From positions 62,001 through 126,000 of the forward strand of contig JAJHZJ010000693.1 of assembly GCA_023548195.1 (NCBI GenBank): 64,000 nucleotides of DNA, read 5' to 3'. Shown one piece after another: positions 34,454 to 45,404 of the stretch. Under the pieces are notes generated by a model that saw nothing but the letters and a program-made list of their open reading frames with translations, did no database searches and was not told the origin of the DNA. A program made the translations under genes and the position numbers. The number at the start of each line of letters is the position of its first letter. Position 1 is the stretch's first letter. This stretch comes from Bettongia penicillata ogilbyi. Taxonomy: Eukaryota; Chordata; Mammalia; Diprotodontia; Potoroidae.

Positions 34454-34770
34454 GGGCAGCTAGGTGGTACAGTGGATAGAGCACTAGTGCAGGAGTCAGG
34501 AGGACCTGAGTTCAAACTTACCTTAGACACTTGACATTCACTAGCTGTGTGACCTTGGACAAGTCACTTAACCCCAATTGCTTCATCCTGGGTCATCTCC
34601 AGTCATCCTGATGAATATCTGGTCACTGGATTCAGATTGGCTCTGGAGGAGAAGTGAGGCTGGTGACCTGCACAGCCCTCCCTCACTCAAAACAAAGTCA
34701 AGTGCAAGTCATGTCATCATGTCTCTGATGGCATGGTCTTCTTTGAAAATCAAGGATGAACACACACAGC
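34454..34770 (+). mobile_element. WSINE1-type SINE, full length with intact target duplication
   Basis: The tRNA-like head GGGCAGCTAGGTGGTACAG and box B GAGTTCAAACTTACC are followed by the body CATCCTGGGTCATCTCCAG, GCTCTGGAGGAGAAGTGAGG, CAAAGTCAAGTGCAAGTC and ATGGTCTTCTTTGAAAATC, ending GATGAACACACAC. A perfect 9-bp repeat, GATAAGGAA, lies on both sides (34445-34453 and 34771-34779). Confidence 0.88.
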
Positions 34771-35159
34771 GATAAGGAACCTAAGGCCTTGAGAAGTAAA
34801 ATCACTTGCTCAAGGTCAGATAGGTAGTAAGTAGCAGAGACAGATTTCAAACTGGTGTCCAATGCTACCCTCTTCCCTTGTGTATAATGATCTTATGACT
34901 TTTTTGTGTTTAGGACAATATAGTTCTTGTCGTTTGTTTCAAAATGAATGATGTTGATTCAGAACAGACCTAGCAAATGGGACCTGTGTGAAAATCTAGC
35001 TGTCACTAATTTAGAGTGGTATGAACTTCAGTTAGCCCCATTTCCCCAACTGTAAAATAAGAAGCAGACCAGTGTAGTAGAAAGCATTGGACTTGGAACT
35101 GGAAACACCTGGGTTCACATTTGGAATGAGACCTTAATTGACTGCGTGATATTGGGCAG

Positions 35160-35480
35160 GGCATTTAATCTTTGCATCTGTTGCTCCCTATCTCTCTGCC
35201 CCCCATTACTGGAATGCTTTGCCCATTCGCTCTTGATTTCCTTGACTTTCTTCAATACTCAGCTCAACGCTCGCCTTCTTCAAGACACTATTGCCAATAC
35301 CCCAATTACTAATGCCTCCCCTTTTAGATTACCTCCCTTTTACTCTTTTTATATATTGTATGTGCCTAGCTATTTATTCATTGTCTCCCCCCTCTTTGAG
35401 AATGGGAGCTCCTTGAGAGTGGCGACACTGTTTTTTACCTTTGTATTTCTAGGTTTTAATGCAGTGCCCTGTAAATGCAC
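35160..35480 (+). mobile_element. LINE-2 3' end
   Basis: CTTCTTCAAGACACTATTGC, GAATGGGAGCTCCTTGAGAG and GCAGTGCCCTGTAAATGCAC. An open frame of 131 codons across it is not L2 protein. Confidence 0.65.
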
Positions 35481-35609
35481 TGAATTACTGACTCTGAAGT
35501 TCAGCTTCCTTCTTTGTTTAATGAGGGTGCTCACCTCTTAGGTCCTTTTCAGCTCCAAATCCATAAGGATTTTATGACCTAACCCTAATTCCATTCAATT
35601 TGACTCTTT

Positions 35610-36340
35610 GAAAGACATCATGCTGTTGGAGATAGTGTATGGGACTTGGAGTGATGAATATTCTGCTTCAGATACTTTTGTTTAACAACTATGAATAAGT
35701 CTGAGTGGCTCCACTGAACCTCAGTTTCTTTGTATGTAAAATAGGGACAATAGTATTTAAAGGAGTAAAGGAGTTGAGAAGATCTGGGATTTGAACCCTG
35801 CTTATATTTGTTGACTGTGTGACCTTGGGCAAGATATGGAGCCTGTCTCTGCCTCAGTTTCCTTTTCTGTAAAGTAGGGGTGATAATAGCACATACTTCA
35901 TAAGGTTGTCATGAAGTCCAAATGATGGTACCATATGTAAAGTGCTTTGTAAACTTAAAAATGCTATGGAAATGCCAATCATCATCATCACCATCATATT
36001 TCTACTTCATAAAGTAGTTACAAGGACTAAATGACATAAAATATGCAAAGGAACTTGAAAATGTTTTCTGTGAGCTCTGATTAATGATAACTCATTATTT
36101 TAGCACATTAATGTTTGTAAAAATCTTGCTCACAACAGCCTTATGAGGTAAGTACAACTATGAAATGTTAAAAGCTTATAACTTTGCTGAGATTTTGGGG
36201 AGACCCTGTAGAGTGTTATTACCCATCTTTTCCAGATAAGGAAACAAGCCTAGAAAAGTTAGGTGAGCTGTCCAAGGCAATACAGTATCAGAAACAAAAT
36301 CTGGGTGTCTGATTCCAGGATTGGCATTATGTCCACAATA
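35610..36340. mobile_element. MIR copies on both strands
   Basis: 35770-36010 (+) is the clearest: TTGGGCAAGATATGGAGC, GCCTCAGTTTCCTTTTCTG, GGTGATAATAGCACATAC, TAAAGTGCTTTGTAAACTT. 36080-36340 (-) has CCAGATAAGGAAACAAGC. Confidence 0.65.
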
Positions 36341-36529
36341 CTGCCATGTCTTTTATTTAAGACCTACTGTGCTAGGAATTGGGAGGACAGTAAGAGTTAA
36401 GATACCAGTCTAATAGACTAATGGAGCTTATCGTCTAATAAGAAGAGATCCATATATTGAGAACTGCAATACACAATAATGGAAATTCTAGCACCTTCCC
36501 TCTTTTGGTTATTTGAAATTATTCTTCTA

Positions 36530-36655
36530 TATAGTTTGAAGATAGCTATTTACATGTTCTCTCCCTTTTTAGACTATGAGCTCCCTGAGGGGAGGTCTTT
36601 CTTTGTCTCTCCAGTGCTTAGCACATAGTAGATGCTTCCTAACCCTAACCCTAAA
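36530..36655 (+). mobile_element. LINE-2 3' end
   Basis: GACTATGAGCTCCCTGAGG and CCAGTGCTTAGCACATAGT, then a telomere-like motif where AATAAATG is expected. Confidence 0.7.
36638..36654 (-). repeat. Interstitial telomere-like motif
   Basis: CCTAACCCTAACCCTAA, nearly three units of the vertebrate repeat (TTAGGG on the minus strand), sits within the L2 3' end. Confidence 0.85.
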
Positions 36656-36949
36656 TGCATGATAGGAATAAGGACTTGTGATTTCATTGGAATAGGGAAC
36701 TCCTGGCATATAAAACATTCTCTGTCGATACAGAACACCAGCTTCTTTGTAACTTTGAGTCACAGAGTGATCCCCAGGGGACCGAGAAGTGACTTGACCC
36801 AGGGTCACAGAGTCAGAGACTAACTCTCCTTAGCTCTGAGACCACCTCTCTATGCCATGTTGCTTCTCTCCAGTCCTCCCAAAATCTTAGTGCAATTTTA
36901 AGTGTAATTGCACTGATACCCTATGTATTTTGAGAATAATTGCATTATT

Positions 36950-37420
36950 TCAGAATTGAGAGGGACTTCAGAAACCATCTAGTCCGAAACAGAGGTGCAC
37001 AAAAGCCCTTTCTACTATATCCCCAACAATTAACCATCCTTCTCTGCTTGGAAACCTTCAGGGTAGAGGCAGCTCTGGTACCTCTGAAGACAGCTTCTTC
37101 CACTCTTGGACAGCTCCAAGTGGGATAAATGAGATCATAGATGGGAATGGATTGTGAGGAAACATGTTCTCTGAGCTCCTCTGGGTTCTCACTGTTTCTT
37201 GACAGTCTTCTCTGTTCTGCCTTTATTGACTCACTGTTCAAACTGTTCTGAACCCTTTCGCTTCCTTTCTTGTCCCCAAACACACCTTCACTGCCCATGC
37301 ATACAAATGACTTTTCTTCTTTTTTCTCTGAGGTTAAAACCATTTGACAAAAGCACTCTGCTTCCTTTCTCTTTTCCTCCAAATTCCTTAGTAATAACCA
37401 ATTAATTATTAAGGATTTAT
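36950..37420. mobile_element. L3/CR1 and L2-like fragments, diverged
   Basis: 36955-37125 has GGACTTCAGAAACCATCTAG and CTTGGAAACCTTCAGGGTAG. 37190-37400 is pyrimidine-rich with an L2-like look. Assignment is weak. Confidence 0.4.
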
Positions 37421-37789
37421 TAAATACCTACTATGTGCGAGTCAAGAGGCAGTGTGGCAAAAGGGGCAGAGAGAAGGTCTCAAAGTTAGGATGACCTGGG
37501 TTCAAGTCCCACCTTTGACATATACAACCCTGGATCACTCATTCATTATCTCAGTGCCCTAGGCAGCTCTGTGATTCAGAATTGCACAGAAAGTATTGAC
37601 TTGTATTGGTAGAGGAAATTCTTCATGGGGGCTCCTTTATATGCATGAACTCAAATCTGGTAAAAAAAAAATGTTTGAGGTTACAGAGGTTACATAAATC
37701 AGGAGACCACCATACATTTAGAGCTGTTATTAACTCATTTTACAGATGAGGTAATTGAGGCAGAGGTTGTGACTCAACTGTCATCCTCC

Positions 37790-38620
37790 ATGACTTCTTT
37801 GTCACTTCAGATTCAATATTGTTGCCATGTCCTATGGACATTTTCACTACAACCTTTTTCCAATCTGCCTCTTTTGTTTAAGTCTCCTGGTTTAAGCCCA
37901 CATCTCCTGTCACTTGGACTGTTACAATAGCTTCCCTAATTGGTTTCCCTTCTGTTAGTCTTTCTTACCTTTAACACTGTTCCTAAGAAGACTTGTGACT
38001 GGCTCAGGATCATACAACTAGTAAATGTCTGAGACTGGATGTGAAGTCAGGTCTTCTTGACTCCAGGTCCAATGCTCTGTCCATTGTACCACCTAACTGC
38101 CTCATATGAAGGGAAGTGATATAAAACAAATTCAGAATGGCCTCTCTTCCTAGACTAGTTTCTACTTGGAGCTAGATGATGAAAGACTTTAAATGCCAGG
38201 CTAGGGAGTTTATGGGAGACAATAGAGAACCTCTAAAAAGTTTTGAACAAGGGAATGATATTGTCAGACTAGATTCTCTGGAAGAGTGTTAGAGGTAGGA
38301 GATACTGGCAGCAGGGGCACCAATTAGGAGGCTATTATAACAGTTCAAGTGACAGGTGATGAGAGCTTGAACTAGGAGAGCTGAGCAAAGGAGGCAGATT
38401 GGAGACAGTGGGAGAATCGATGAGACCTGGTAACAAGATTGAATCAAAAGTGACAGAGAAGTTATGGAGGATGACAGCTGAGAAAAGACCATCAGATTGA
38501 GCAGTACAGACCTCAATGGTAATACTGTTGGTCAAAGTGGTGGGGTCAGCAGACAGATAGAAAGGGGTCAAGAAGTGAGGAAGACATGAGGAAGTAGAGG
38601 CTCCAAGTTTAAATGACCCT
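37790..38620. mobile_element. LINE-2 relics (+ then -) with a MIR between
   Basis: 37790-37980 (+) has CTGTTACAATAGCTTCCC, the 'LDYCNSL' region. 37985-38105 (-) is a MIR (GACTGGCTCAGGATCATACA, CCTAACTGCC). 38110-38600 (-) translates on the complement to LLVQALITCHLNCYNSLLIG, an L2 RT landmark. Confidence 0.72.
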
Positions 38621-39010
38621 TGAAAATCTGTCCTCCTATGCTAGAGAGCATGTACTCTTCCAATGTCACTCCCAGAATCCTCCCTTCCTTGAAGGTTTAG
38701 CTCAGATTCAACATTCCCAGAGGAATTTGGAAGTGAAAAGGAGTACCTTGTGGAAAAATAACTTGAGGTGATGGCTCTGGGAAAGAGAGGGACCTCACTC
38801 ATTCCTTCCTCAGAAATAGGAGCACAGAAAAAGCCTGAAGAGGAGGAAACATTTTAAGGTATGAAGAAAAATACAGTAAGCATACTGCAGCTGCCTGGTC
38901 TTGACCTTGTCAGTAAAGTGGGAGTCAAGGTCGTCTTCTAAGATACAGGGTGGTGAAATTGGCTCTGGGGGGCTTGGGAAGGGAGGAATTTCTTGGCTTG
39001 TTTTCAAAAC
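38621..39010. other. No recognisable feature
   Basis: Mixed purine-rich sequence without hallmark. Confidence 0.3.
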
Positions 39011-39829
39011 TGCTGTATTTCCTATATGTTAGGCTCATAGATTTAGAGCACTAAAGGACCTCAGAGGACCTTTAGTTCCAACTACCTTATTTTACGCAGA
39101 AAGAAGCAAGCTTGTTAAATGACTTGCCCTCTTGTGACCCTTGCCCTCCTGAAAATTCAACACAGAGAGTCCACCTATGGCTTTCTTTACTTTCTTTTGA
39201 CATTGAATGGAGACTAATGGAGCACATAGGCTGGTCTGTGGTCATCTCTCTCTTGCTACATGAGTGGCCTGTCTTTGTAAACTTTAAAGCATGATATAAA
39301 GGAGAATGATCATTATTATATTTTTCTGGGCATATACTTTGATTAGGTGACCCTATAGATATTTCAAAATGAGGGGGTGATGGATTGAGCTAAATAATGT
39401 CTAAAGTTCCTTCTGGCTCTAAATGCATGATCCAATGATTTGTTTGGCAATCTAAGCCCCTCACCATACAAGTGAGAAAACTCTGACCCAAAAAGGGAAA
39501 GTCATTTGCCCAATGTCACACAGCCAGAAAATTGCAGGCTTGGATCTAAGCAGTGGAGACCATTTTTGCGAAGAACTTTGCAAATCTTGGAGCCTGGCAT
39601 ACAGGTCAGCTATTGTTAGAACCAACTCTCCTACTTCCATGTCCAGTGAATTTTTCGTTCTATTCCCAGCTCAGATGTCACAGGGAACTTCTGTTGATCC
39701 CTCTTAACTCATAGCCCACAGTGCTCTCCCACCATATGAGGTTGCTTTTCACCTGGAGCTGATAAGACTAACCCCATGAGCTTTGGAGAAGAACTTTCTA
39801 TTATCCACCTGCTTTGGGATCCCAGGACA

Positions 39830-40065
39830 AAAGACACCCGGGACTAGTGATATGCAAAATATGACTTGGAGTCTGTATTCCTGGTTATCAGAAAATTGGA
39901 CTGGAAACAGAGCTTTTGTTCTGCCACTGAGACATTTTAATAGGTGCTTTGATTGGTTAAACAGAAGCTTGCTGTCTCAATTAAATTGCTGTAAATGCTG
40001 TTTGCCTTTCTGCTTATAATATCAGTCCTGGCTTGCTGGTAGATTTGTGCCTTCTCTTCAAAAAA
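39830..40065. other. Repeat-free block, candidate conserved non-coding element
   Basis: GCTTTGATTGGTTAAACAG (about 39948) combines a TCF/LEF-like CTTTGAT with a CCAAT-box complement. CAATTAAATTGC follows. No repeat family recognised. Confidence 0.33.
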
Positions 40066-40623
40066 TTCTAAATTTTTAGAATTTTATTGGGAGGGATGAT
40101 GAAATAGAAACTTAAGAAAGTCAAGATGAGATTTCAGGGTTCAAATCTCCATCCACTCACCTCCTCCCATTTTGTAGGTGGTTGTTGCTGGAAACCAATG
40201 ATAGAGTGCTTAATATAACTGGCAAAATTCATTGTTGCTGACCTGTGGGAGATAAGGAGAAAATGAATCTGCTATTAAGGTTAATTACATATATTTTTAG
40301 AGGATCTAATATATTGAGAAAGAAAGTGTAACCAGTGATAAGGCATCCAGTGGAGAGGAATGCTTCTTGGGGAGGAGATCTGGCCTCTTTGCTTATTGGA
40401 GAAGGAATTAGTGGGAGTTGGAGGATGGCAAATAGCAAGGAGAAGGACATGGCCTGGAATGGTCCAGTCTCATTTCCAGCACCTAGAGCTAGTCCCAGGG
40501 AAAATTGGGAGGATTGAAATGTTTGTCTTCAAAGTCCCTGAGCTGCAAATTTGTATGGGGCACATAGAATAGGCGTTCTTAACCTCTTTTGCGTTGTGGA
40601 CCCTTTGACAGTATCATGAAATC

Positions 40624-40686
<63 letters not shown>

Positions 40687-40687
40687 G
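40624..40687. repeat. (GATA)16
   Basis: Sixteen near-perfect units, then degenerate GATAGAGA sequence. Confidence 0.95.
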
Positions 40688-40736
40688 ATAGAGAGATAGA
40701 TATAGATTGGTGATAAATGATAGGAGAGAGAAAGAG

Positions 40737-40738
<2 letters not shown>

Positions 40739-40812
<74 letters not shown>
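40739..40812. repeat. (GA)37
   Basis: Uninterrupted dinucleotide run of 74 bases. Confidence 0.97.
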
Positions 40813-40815
<3 letters not shown>

Positions 40816-41290
40816 ACACACAGTGGTAAGCTACAGGGATTCAAATACAAACAGATGACAGATATACCTTCATGGTGTTTACATTCTAATTTGGGAAAAT
40901 AACACATAAAGAGGTACCAGAAGGGAGGCAGATAAAGGAGAAAGAAAGAGTACTTCATAAGGAGGCAATGAATCAAACAAGAACAATGGAGAGACTGAGT
41001 CCAGGCATGCATGAAGCATGGTAAGGATAACTTCCAGAAATGGAGTTGTAAGGAGGGAGTCATCAATCAGGAGAGTGATGCCTCATAATGGTAAGGAAAA
41101 CTCCCTAAAAGAGACATCCAAAAGTAGAACCAGCTACTCAGGATATAAGGACTTCTTCTGCACTGGAAATATCTTTAAACAAAGACTAGATGCCCACTTA
41201 TTGTGTATATCATAAGGAATTTTCTTTTTCAGATGATCAGTTAGGTGGTCTCTGAGGTTCTGTCTGAAATTCTGTAATTTTTAGGCATTT
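40813..41290. mobile_element. L2-related repeat and L3/CR1 3' end
   Basis: 40820-40985 resembles the L2-related 'tttacattctaat' segment. 41090-41280 (+) has ACAAAGACTAGATGCCCACT, TGGTCTCTGAGGTTCTGTC and ATTCTGTAATTT. Confidence 0.6.
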
Positions 41291-41339
41291 GGGAAAGTTC
41301 ACATCTCTCACACCAAAAAATTGTATTCCTCTGATTTTT

Positions 41340-42220
41340 GGGGGTGACCTCATCAGATTTTCATTTTAGGAAGATTGCTTTGATAGTTGAAATGGAAATG
41401 GAGAGAGACTTGAGACAATGAAACCGATTGGCGAACTATTATAATAGTCCAGGCTTGTCAGGATAGTGGCAATGTAAGAGGAGAAAAGGGATTGAATAGA
41501 AAAGATGTCACAAAGGTAGAAATAATAGGACTGGGCAACTGGTTGGCTTTGGGGGTTGAGACAGTGAAGAATTGAAGATGACACCTAAATTTCAAGCCTT
41601 GGAGGATGGTGGTACCCTCAATAGTAAGAAAGAAGATAAGAAGAGGGAAGGGTTTGGAGGGGAAAGATAATGAGTTTCATTTTTTTGGTGTGTTGAGTTT
41701 AAGATGTTTCCAAGACAACCACTTTGAAATCTGCAATAGGCAGTTGGAGATGTAAGGTTGGAGGGCAGCAGAGAGGCTAAGGCTGGACAAATAAATCTAA
41801 GAATCATCTGCATAGGCTGACAGTTGAATCCATGGGTGCTGTTGAGATCAAAGAATGAAATATCATATCGGGAGAAGTGAGCCCAGGACAGAACACTGGG
41901 CAATATCCATAGTTAGTGAACATGACTTAGACGAAGATCCAGCAAAGGAGACTGAGAACAAGCAGTTGGATTGGTAGGAGGAGAAGCAGGAAAGTGCAGT
42001 TTCATGAAAACCCAGAGAGAGGAGAATATTAAGAAGAAGAGGGTGATGGGATAATGTTGAAGGCTGCAGAGATGTAAGAAAGGAGGAGGGTTAAGAAAAG
42101 ATCAGTAGATTTGGTAAGACCTCACTGGTCACTTTGAAGAGAGCAGCTTTGGTTGGTTAATGAAGTCAGAAGCCAGACTATGACAATTTAGGAAGAGAGA
42201 GAAGATTCAATTATGAACAA
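41340..42220 (-). mobile_element. LINE-2 reverse-transcriptase relic
   Basis: On the complement, one stretch reads MPSVLSWAHFSRYDISFFDL then HGFNCQPMQMILRFICPALA. These align with the L2 'VLGPLLFTLYTN' and 'GFNYHLYADDSQIYI' regions, but the catalytic Asp pair has been lost to frame decay. An 'SYYFYLCDIF' and 'LTSLDYYNSSPIG' stretch follows at about 41440-41530. Confidence 0.82.
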
Positions 42221-42224
42221 TAGT

Positions 42225-42600
42225 TATTTGTTTCAAACCAGCAATTCTGGGCTTGATGTCACAAAAACAACTGGAGATAATCCAAAGATGAAATGCCCAC
42301 CTTCCCCCTCTCCTGGAGTTCATCAAGAAAGGCTGACTGGCCACTTATCCTGGCCAGGGACGTTGTAAGGATGAGTGTTATTCAGGTTAGACTAGATGGG
42401 CACTGAAGTCTTGTCCAGCTCTGATATTCTATGATCCCATATGGTGACTCCAAACTCATTATATATCCCATCACCCCAAGCTTAGTGTAAGCTTCTCAAG
42501 AATCTTGACCATCTGAGACTTGCTATGGATGTCCCCCAGGGTCTAGCAGAGTGCTAGGCTTATGGTAAGCACTGAATTAAGAAGACTTGGTTGATGGCTT
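42225..42600 (+). mobile_element. L3/CR1 3' end, then L2 3' end
   Basis: GTTAGACTAGATGGGCACTG, CTGATATTCTATGATCC (ATTCTATG terminus), then GTCTAGCAGAGTGCTAGGC and TAAGCACTGAATTAAG. Confidence 0.7.
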
Positions 42601-43135
42601 GCAGGATTCAGTTGTGAGATACCCCAATAGGAAGACATTATTTCTATCCATATCCCTTATGTTAATCAAGTAAGCAACAGCTCAGGGAGCCAATAGCTGT
42701 GACATATAGGGCTCCAGTTTTCAGATGGGGAGAGAGTTGGAGAGAACACATAATCTGTTTCTTTGTTTTCCTTCCCTTCCTTTCTCTTCTCTTCATTCCT
42801 TTTGAAGTTTCTTAAATTGTCTTTCATTAGGCTGACATTTTGGCTTTAAGTTAAAGTAGAGAAAACTCTGGAAGGGAAGGGACTTTTCTATATTTCCTTA
42901 AGTACGAAGCTCATGTTAGATATTCAATAAATGTATTTCCTGCAAGACATAACCTGGATGGGTGAACTTAAATTTTTTTTTTGCTAATTGTATCTCAATA
43001 TAATTGGTTTCCTTTGTAGTCTCATGGATGTTATTTTATGCATTTAAATACCTTATTTTGAAAAGAGATCCATAGGCTTCATCAGGCTGTCAAAGGGCAC
43101 ATGATGCAAAAAATTATTAAGAACCCTTCATTTGC
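42601..43135. other. No recognisable feature
   Basis: AT-rich sequence; unassigned. Confidence 0.3.
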
Positions 43136-43139
43136 TGAA

Positions 43140-44090
43140 TTATATTATGCCTTTTATCACACAGATATCTTCAACTCCACTGTCCCAAACTACACTGCTT
43201 CCCTTTCCCACCCAAACCTCCCCTCTCCCTAACTCTCTAGGACTGCTAAGGGTACCACCAAACCTCTACCAACCAGGCCCTTAACCTTGATGTCATTCTC
43301 CACCTGCCATATGCAATCTGTTGCCAACTCTTGTCAATTTCTCCTTTGTCAGATCTCTCATGTACGTCCCCTTCTGCTCTCTGACACTGTTACCAGCCTG
43401 GCACAGACCCTTATCTCTTCATGCTTGAACTATCGCTCTAGCCTGCTATTTGGCTTTTCTTTGCCAGTTTGTCTTCCACTCAGCTGTTAAACTGATCTTC
43501 CTGAAAAAATGACCAAGGTCTCCCACTACATCCTGGGCCGTCTCCAGTCTTCCTGATCTGGGTTTGGCCACTGGACCTAGATGGCTCTGGAGGAGAAAGT
43601 GAGGTTGGGAACTTTGCACAGCTTTGCCTCACTTAAATCCTTATAAGTCAAGGCATCATCTACCTGATGTCATGGTCCTTTTCAAGAATGAAGAGTAAGC
43701 TACATATTGATCTTCCAAGAGCAAAGGTTTGACCCTTTCATCTCTTTAGTCAATAAACCTCAGTGGCTTCCTATCACCTCCAGGATCAAATATAAAATCC
43801 TCTGTTCCATATTCAAAGCCCTTCATAACCCGCCTTCCCTTGACTTATTTGGTCTTTTGACATCTTCCACCTCCCTCCCCCATATACTCTATGATCTAAT
43901 GACATTATCCTCCTTGATGTTCCTTAAATTCAACATTCCATGTGCTGATTCTGGGCATTTGCACTGACTGACCCCTATACCTGTAAAGCTCTTCTCATCT
44001 CCACGTATCTGGCTTCCTTCCCACCTAAAATCCTATGTCCTATAAAAACCTTCCCAATTTCCCTTAATATCAGTAATTCCCTTTAAAATT
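43140..44090 (+). mobile_element. LINE-2 RT C-terminal relic split by WSINE1
   Basis: Left part translates with SVANSCQFLLCQISHVRPLL and SCLNYRSSLL. Right part resumes with PQWLPITSRIKYKILCSIFK, KALHNPPSLDL and PCADSGHLH. Both are standard L2 landmarks in the correct order. Confidence 0.85.
43502..43707 (+). mobile_element. 5'-truncated WSINE1-type SINE
   Basis: CATCCTGGGCCGTCTCCAG, GATGGCTCTGGAGGAGAAAG, GATGTCATGGTCCTTTTC. A 9-bp repeat TGATCTTCC occurs at 43493-43501 and 43708-43716, in an L2 context where one copy is expected. Confidence 0.75.
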
Positions 44091-44121
44091 ATTTCCAGTT
44101 TATCCTGTCTCTATCTTGTTT

Positions 44122-44366
44122 GTAGCTAGGTGGTACAGTGGATAAAGCCAGCAGTCAGGATAATCTGAGTTCAAATTCAGCTTCAGATACTTACTAGCTG
44201 GGTGACCCTGGGCAAGTCACTTCATTTTGCTTGCCTCAGTTTAGTCGTCTGTAAAATGAACTGGAGGAGGAAATGCCAAACATTGCATTCTCTTTGCCAA
44301 GAAAACCCTAAATGAGATCATGAAGAGTTGGACATGACTGAAATGACTAAACAGTGACAACAAAAT
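44122..44366 (+). mobile_element. RTE-tailed SINE, full length
   Basis: GTAGCTAGGTGGTACAGTGG head, GAGTTCAAATTCAGCTTC box B, TTTGCCAAGAAAACCCTAAA and ATGACTGAAATGACTAAAC tail. Confidence 0.9.
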
Positions 44367-44459
44367 CACAAGTCTGTGGCTGCCTGAAAAAAGCAATCAT
44401 GGAGTGAACTGGCTTATATCCCCAACCCAAAGTCTCTGGTATCAGAGTCTCTATACAAA

Positions 44460-44830
44460 TTAGAAATTTGCCTTATACAGGGAAGGGAAGAAAGTGCTGG
44501 ATTTGGAGTCAGAGGATCTGTGTTCAAATCCAGATGGCTATTTATTATTGGAATATCATAGGCAAGTCCCTTTTTATCTCAGTGACTGATGATCACCTAT
44601 AAAATGATTATATTCATCTATAAAATGAAAAGAATAAGCTACAAGTTCTCTAGAGTCACTTTCAGTTAGCCAACAAGCCTTTATTAAGCCCCTACTGTGT
44701 GCTAGACACTGTATTAAGTGCTGAGGAATTCTAAGAAAGGCAAAAGAAGGTCCCTGCTCTCAAGGAGCTTACAACCTAACTGGGGAGACAACATGAAACA
44801 ACTGTGCGCAAACAAGATTTTGTTGCTGCT
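44460..44830. mobile_element. MIR (+) and L2-related repeat (-)
   Basis: 44495-44640: TGTTCAAATCCAGATGGC. 44665-44820: TTATTAAGCCCCTACTGTG, CTCAAGGAGCTTACAACC. Confidence 0.65.
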
Positions 44831-44839
44831 GCTGCTGTT

Positions 44840-45101
44840 GTTTTATTATTGTAGATGTTCAATCATTTCAGTCGTGTCCAACTCTCCATGACCCCATTTG
44901 GGGCTTTCTTGGCAGAGATACTGAAGTGATTTGCCATTTCCTTCTCTAGCTCCTTTTATGGATAAGGAAACTGAGGCAAGCAAGGTTAAGTGACTCGCCC
45001 CGAGTTACCCAGCTAGTGTCTGAGACTGGATTTGAACTCATGAAGAGTCTTCCTGACTCCAGGCATGGTGTTCAAAGCCGTTGCACCTCCTAGCTGCCCC
45101 A
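44840..45101 (-). mobile_element. RTE-tailed SINE, full length
   Basis: Complement of the family: TCATTTCAGTCGTGTCCAAC, CCATTTGGGGCTTTCTTGGC, CTGGATTTGAACTCATGAAG and CTCCTAGCTGCCCC at the head. Its end is 146 bp before the KSR2 70-nt exon. Confidence 0.9.
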
Positions 45102-45218
45102 ACCCCCTGATTATGAGAGATTTTGGAGATTCCCATCTCAAGCCCCATAGGTCTTCTGGATCCTATTCTCAGTCATTTAAAGTTGGGGAAATTGTGCTTA
45201 TCTGCTGAATAATCTGCT

Positions 45219-45247
45219 CCTTCTGCCTCTCTGCTTTCTTCCTCCAG
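45219..45247 (+). promoter_or_regulatory. KSR2: Splice acceptor tract of KSR2 70-nt exon
   Basis: This is an almost unbroken pyrimidine run ending in CTCCAG. The clearest branch-point match is CTTAT with the A at 45200, about 48 nt from the exon; nothing closer fits well. An antisense RTE-tailed SINE ends about 146 bp upstream of the exon. Confidence 0.75.
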
Positions 45248-45317
45248 ACACACTGTCAGTGCCTCGATGGTCTCCTCAGATTCCTCGAAGAGATCTGGGC
45301 AACTCAATAAAACACAG
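45248..45317 (+). CDS. KSR2: KSR2 internal exon: linker plus first C1 histidine
   Basis: This is an internal coding exon of kinase suppressor of Ras 2, a RAF-related pseudokinase scaffold that assembles RAF, MEK and ERK. It begins with two bases of a split codon (AC; Asn if the previous exon ends in A). It then reads TLSVPRWSPQIPRRDLG followed by NSIKH, and ends with AG, the first two bases of an Arg codon. The final His (45313-45315) is the first zinc ligand of the CA3/C1 domain. The acceptor is a pyrimidine-rich tract ending in CTCCAG, and the donor is CAG|GTAGGC. The 70-nt length runs from phase 1 to phase 2. The residues match the stretch just before the C1 domain of mammalian KSR2 as I remember it; KSR1 differs here. 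LSVP fits the LxVP calcineurin-docking pattern. The exon joins in frame to 59374-59457. A 96-residue reading frame on the opposite strand is only its shadow. Confidence 0.95.
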
Positions 45318-45404
45318 GTAGGCTGATTTGGGGGAGGGAGGATGGGGGGGTGGTGCTCATAATTTGTTTCTCTGTAGTGAAAGATACTACCTGGGTCACT
45401 AGGT

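Noticed and set aside
34454..34520. tRNA gene (box A and box B like)
   Set aside because: It is the tRNA-derived head of a SINE, without cloverleaf acceptor stem. The same applies to all other GCAGCTAGGTGG heads.
40529..41066. Minus-strand frames of 80-150 codons with SLSLSL and YLSIYLSI runs
   Set aside because: Complement of (GA)37 and (GATA)16.
41592..41903. Functional reverse transcriptase
   Set aside because: L2 motifs are recognisable, but the YADD aspartates and the frame are lost.
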